Positions 61,095 through 64,000 of a stretch of 64,000 nucleotides of DNA are shown one piece after another; position 1 is the first letter of the stretch, and the number at the start of each line of letters is the position of its first letter. The notes beneath the pieces are model-generated. The model was not told the origin of the DNA and did no database searches. It was given only the letters and a program-made list of their open reading frames with translations. A program made the translations under genes and the position numbers. This stretch comes from Streptomyces griseus subsp. griseus (lineage in GTDB: Bacteria; Actinomycetota; Actinomycetes; Streptomycetales; Streptomycetaceae): positions 558,001 through 622,000 of the forward strand of contig NZ_JOJE01000005.1 in assembly GCF_000720255.1 (NCBI RefSeq), in the 5' to 3' direction.

Positions 61095-62241
61095 CGCGGG
61101 CGGCCGCGACGAGGGGGGACGTGGTCAACGCGTCGGCGATGTGTACGAGAATGGCCGGGCAGGGGGCCCCGTCCCGGAAGCGGTCTGCCTCCTCGAGCGG
61201 GGCGAGGGGTCTTTCCCGGTGGCGTTCCTCCACGACGGCCGCGGCGATGACCGCGGCCCACGCGGTGGCCTCGGCCCGCTCGGTGTCCCCGGTCGCCTGC
61301 GCCTCGGCCTCCAGGGTCCGCTCGTACAGGGCTGGGTCGAAGAACGTGTCCAGGCTGCTCAGCGCGTTGTGGATGGTGGTCTGCCGCCATACGAGGCGGG
61401 TCGTGGGGGAGGCCAGGCGCGGCCGGGGCAGCCGCAGGGCCCGGCGGGTGAGGACCTCGTTCAGCTCCCGCTCCAGCGGTTCCAGACGCACGTAGTCCCG
61501 CCGCGTCCGCTGCCGGTCCGTCAGCCGGGGCCCGGCCAGCGGGATCAGGATGCCCGCGACCGTCATCAGGGCGCCGAGTCCGGCGGCGGCCGGCGAGACG
61601 GTCGTACCGAGCCCCGACCAGTCCCGGCCGCCCCAGCGGGCGGCCACGGCGGCCAGCTTGGTCACGCTGTACCCGGAGTTGCACAGCGTCCCGACGCCCA
61701 GGGTGACCAGGCCCGCGCGCAGCCAGCCGTCCACCTCGCGGGCCCAGCGCAGCGCCGCCACCGTGGTGACGCTGACGGCGGCGAGGTGGCCGACCAGGTA
61801 CAGCACGATCATCTCGGCGAGGTACGGCGTCGTCGCGTAGTAGGTGTCGAGGTCGGTACGGCGCTCCACGGGCGCGTCGCCCAGGGCGAACATCGTGGCG
61901 ATGCCGAGCAGCACGAACGCGTACGCCACGACCCAGCGCCGGGTGGTGCGGTGCACGTGCGGTCCGCCGCGCCAGTAGACGATGAGGATCTGGGAGGCGG
62001 CGCTGTACGCGGTGATCGACGCGTACGTCAGCGGCGCGGCCAGGTTGGGGATGCCGCTGAGGTCGTTGACGGCGGCGACCGTCGGCTCCGCGCCGAGGAA
62101 GAAGCAGACGCCGGCGAGCCCCAGGACCGCGCAGATGGCCCGGAGGTAGGGGTCGCGCCGGTGCCGTACGAGGTCGGGGGCCTTGACCACCAGGCCGAGC
62201 CACAGCACGCCACAGCTGACGTAGTTGATCAAGCCGTTCAT
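61060..62241 (-). CDS. MAB_1171c/DUF6545-type membrane protein, second paralogue
   Basis: A 393-residue paralogue with about seven transmembrane helices (signatures AVNDLSGIPNLAAPLTY and TDLDTYYATTPYLAEMIVLYLVGH) and a soluble C-terminal domain (VWRQTTIHNALSSLDTFFD). The tail is Thr/Gly-rich (HTGTTTTGTA), where the direct repeat lies. The ATG at 62241 overlaps the stop of the ImmA-like gene (ATGA), so the membrane protein and protease are translationally coupled. Function unknown. Confidence 0.8.
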   Translation of the reverse strand: MNGLINYVSCGVLWLGLVVKAPDLVRHRRDPYLRAICAVLGLAGVCFFLGAEPTVAAVNDLSGIPNLAAPLTYASITAYSAASQILIVYWRGGPHVHRTTRRWVVAYAFVLLGIATMFALGDAPVERRTDLDTYYATTPYLAEMIVLYLVGHLAAVSVTTVAALRWAREVDGWLRAGLVTLGVGTLCNSGYSVTKLAAVAARWGGRDWSGLGTTVSPAAAGLGALMTVAGILIPLAGPRLTDRQRTRRDYVRLEPLERELNEVLTRRALRLPRPRLASPTTRLVWRQTTIHNALSSLDTFFDPALYERTLEAEAQATGDTERAEATAWAAVIAAAVVEERHRERPLAPLEEADRFRDGAPCPAILVHIADALTTSPLVAAARAHTGTTTTGTA

Positions 62242-62789
62242 CTTCGTGTCCCGCGGTAGTTGAGGGCGGCTCCGATGCGCCCGGCGATGTCCTGGGCGCC
62301 GTCGCCCGCAGTGGCGTCCGCCTCCAGCCAGGGCCGTAGCCGTCCGCTCATGAGCATGCCGAACCGGTCGGCCTCCTGCTCGTCGGCGAGGCTGAAGTCC
62401 GTGCGCGCGGCGACGGGTACGGGGCTGCCGTCGTGGGTCGCCGCCGTCGGGGAGTCCGCACCCTGCTGGTGCATGTGCCACACCTCGTGGCAGAAGATCA
62501 CGATCTGGTGCCACGCGGCGGCCCGCCGGTCGACGACGACGATGTCGTGCGCCTCGCCCTCCAGCCAGAGCCCACTCGCGGTGTGCGGCGGGAACACTTC
62601 CCGGCGCACGACGACCTCACGGCCCCGCCACCGGCTGACGGAGTCGACGAGCGCGTCGAACAGGGCCTCGGGATCCGCCGGCACCGGCACCCGCATGGGT
62701 CCGATGAGCACGCCGGCGAGCCGGCGCATCTCCTTTTTCCTGCGCACCGCTTCCATGTTCCAGCCCATGCGTTGCCTCAGTTGCCTCAC
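62238..62789 (-). CDS. ImmA/IrrE-like zinc metalloprotease
   Basis: A 183-residue protein with the gluzincin-like motif HEVWH (His101, Glu102, His105) and a downstream acidic ligand candidate Glu139 (DEQEADRFG), as in ImmA/IrrE peptidases that cleave repressors in mobile elements and stress responses. The GTG start at 62789 overlaps the stop of the upstream DUF6545 gene by four bases, and its own stop overlaps the next DUF6545 gene. An HTH-type target repressor is not in the window and may lie beyond the right edge. Such genes are often labelled toxin components. Confidence 0.82.
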   Translation of the reverse strand: MRQLRQRMGWNMEAVRRKKEMRRLAGVLIGPMRVPVPADPEALFDALVDSVSRWRGREVVVRREVFPPHTASGLWLEGEAHDIVVVDRRAAAWHQIVIFCHEVWHMHQQGADSPTAATHDGSPVPVAARTDFSLADEQEADRFGMLMSGRLRPWLEADATAGDGAQDIAGRIGAALNYRGTRR

Positions 62790-64000
62790 CTCCGGTGCGG
62801 CAGCGGCGAACCGGCCGCCTCCGCCGCGGCGGCCGCCCGGGTGCGTACCGCGTCGATGACCTCGGGCCGGCGCAGGGCCCGGGAGACCGCCCCGATCTCC
62901 CGCAGCAGCTCCGTGGTGTCCGGGCCCCCCGGCTCGTCCCCGCCCGCCGCGCGCTCCCGTGACTTTCCGCCGCCGACCGCTTCGACGGCTTCCAGGATGG
63001 CCACCGCCGCGGCCAGCGCCTTCGCCCGCGCCGGGCCGTGTCCGAGGTCCAGCGCGGCGGCGTACGAGCGTGCGCGCAGCTCCTCGTCGAGGTGCCGGGC
63101 CAGTGGGAGCAGTACGTCGCGGATGAACGTCTCCCTGCGGATCAGGCGCAGTTCGGGCGCGGCGCGCAGCGGAAGGGGCGCGTTGTGGCCGTCGACGGTC
63201 CGCATCAGCTGGTAGAGCGGCCGCAGTTCACGGTGGGCGAGCCGCACCCGCCGGCGGTCGTGCAGGTACTGGCCGGCGTGCGGCAGGATGAAGCCGACCG
63301 CGATCAGGACGGCCGACAGACAGGCCACGGGCGGGGCCACGTCGGTGCTCAGCCGGTCCAGGTCGTGACCGGTCCAACGGGCCACCACCGCGGTGAGTTT
63401 GGCGGCGTCGAAGACCAACTGGGTCGCGTAGCCCAGGCCCAGGAACTTCAGCCCCCAGCGCAGCCAGGCGTCGAGGCCGTCGGTGCGCACCCAGTTCCAC
63501 AGCAGCCTCGAGGTGATCACCGTGGCCAGGGTGTGCGCGAGCAGATAGAGCAGGATCTCCTCGCGCATGAACGGGGTGTCGGCGTAGTAGGTGTCCAGGT
63601 CCCGCAGCCGCTCCACGGGGGTGTCGGCGAGCGCGAACAGTACCCACAGGGCGACGATCACGCCCGAGTACACGGAGATCACCCACCGCATGGCCCGGCG
63701 GGTGGCGCCGGAGCGGTCGGACAGGCCGTTGCGCCAGGCGATGATCAGCAGCAGGCAGGAGCCGCAGAAGGCGGTGAGCAGCGAATAGACCCAGGGCGCC
63801 GAGATGTTGGGCACGCCGGTGACCCGGTTGGTCCAGGCGATCGTCGAGGGCGTCACGAAGACGAAGACACAGCAGGCGAGGAGCAGCAGTCCGCCGACCG
63901 CGCGCAGCAGGGGTTCCTTCCACAGCCGGATGATCGTGGGCAGTTTGATCGCCAGCGCGACGGCGAGGACCCCGGTCGGGATCCAGAAGGAGACGGAGGA
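62786..64000 (-). CDS. MAB_1171c/DUF6545-type membrane protein, first paralogue, partial
   Basis: The frame is open to the right edge, so the N-terminus is missing. The visible part has hydrophobic helices (including LLLLACCVFVFV), the signatures TGVPNISAPWVYSLLTAF and RDLDTYYADTPFMREEILLYLLAH, and the C-terminal segment IRRETFIRDVLLPLARHLD. It is the third member of this membrane family in the operon. Its stop overlaps the ImmA-like GTG start, coupling them. Confidence 0.8.
   Translation of the reverse strand, partial: SSVSFWIPTGVLAVALAIKLPTIIRLWKEPLLRAVGGLLLLACCVFVFVTPSTIAWTNRVTGVPNISAPWVYSLLTAFCGSCLLLIIAWRNGLSDRSGATRRAMRWVISVYSGVIVALWVLFALADTPVERLRDLDTYYADTPFMREEILLYLLAHTLATVITSRLLWNWVRTDGLDAWLRWGLKFLGLGYATQLVFDAAKLTAVVARWTGHDLDRLSTDVAPPVACLSAVLIAVGFILPHAGQYLHDRRRVRLAHRELRPLYQLMRTVDGHNAPLPLRAAPELRLIRRETFIRDVLLPLARHLDEELRARSYAAALDLGHGPARAKALAAAVAILEAVEAVGGGKSRERAAGGDEPGGPDTTELLREIGAVSRALRRPEVIDAVRTRAAAAAEAAGSPLPHRR

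Overview
The window is very GC-rich with strong G/C preference at third codon positions, many GTG/TTG starts, ATGA-type start/stop overlaps and families typical of high-GC Actinobacteria. It is best read as a Streptomyces chromosome segment: LexA, NrdR, RSH, MatB and Mbl proteins and an actinobacterial SOS box are all present. No rRNA, tRNA or CRISPR array was seen.

Left part (1-23000): the 5' end of the B12-dependent ribonucleotide reductase gene nrdJ with its repressor gene nrdR (two NrdR boxes upstream), divergent from lexA (SOS box upstream). Then a DinG-type helicase, a three-gene NRPS-independent siderophore set (aminotransferase, NIS synthetase, IucB-like acetyltransferase), two tandem secreted lipoprotein serine peptidases, hflX, an M1 metallopeptidase, an RSH (p)ppGpp enzyme, a 168-bp hairpin MITE-like element, a secreted protein, an amino-acid permease and a PucR regulator.

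Middle (23000-36630): a large secreted LamG protein divergent from a 2875-residue RHS/YD-repeat polymorphic toxin. The toxin carries two lectin-type insertions, a HINT autoprotease and a C-terminal PD-(D/E)XK-like nuclease toxin. It is followed at once by a small acidic presumed immunity gene.

Right part (36640-58300): a Ser/Thr kinase with a TTA codon; a STAS/ANTAR and STAS plus MEDS-ATPase anti-sigma-type signalling group; an Mbl-type actin homologue; then a tightly packed leftward run made of matB, a fused carboxyltransferase with a 21-copy 27-bp coding minisatellite, and four genes with the make-up of a vWA-MoxR-associated (VMAP-type) conflict system: Trypco1 protein, trypsin-VMAP-C protease, MoxR AAA ATPase, and a vWA-like protein ending in a degenerate HAD domain. 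A MerR-PP2C fusion, an ATP-grasp enzyme, small proteins and an IclR/SMP-30 pair follow.

Right edge (58300-64000): an apparent leftward operon of three paralogous MAB_1171c-type (DUF6545) membrane proteins, an ImmA/IrrE-like metalloprotease and a FAD oxidoreductase.

The strongest candidates for under-described biology are the four-gene VMAP-type system with its pseudo-HAD, the lectin-bearing RHS toxin/immunity pair and the tripled DUF6545-ImmA operon. All functions come from reading the sequence without database searches.
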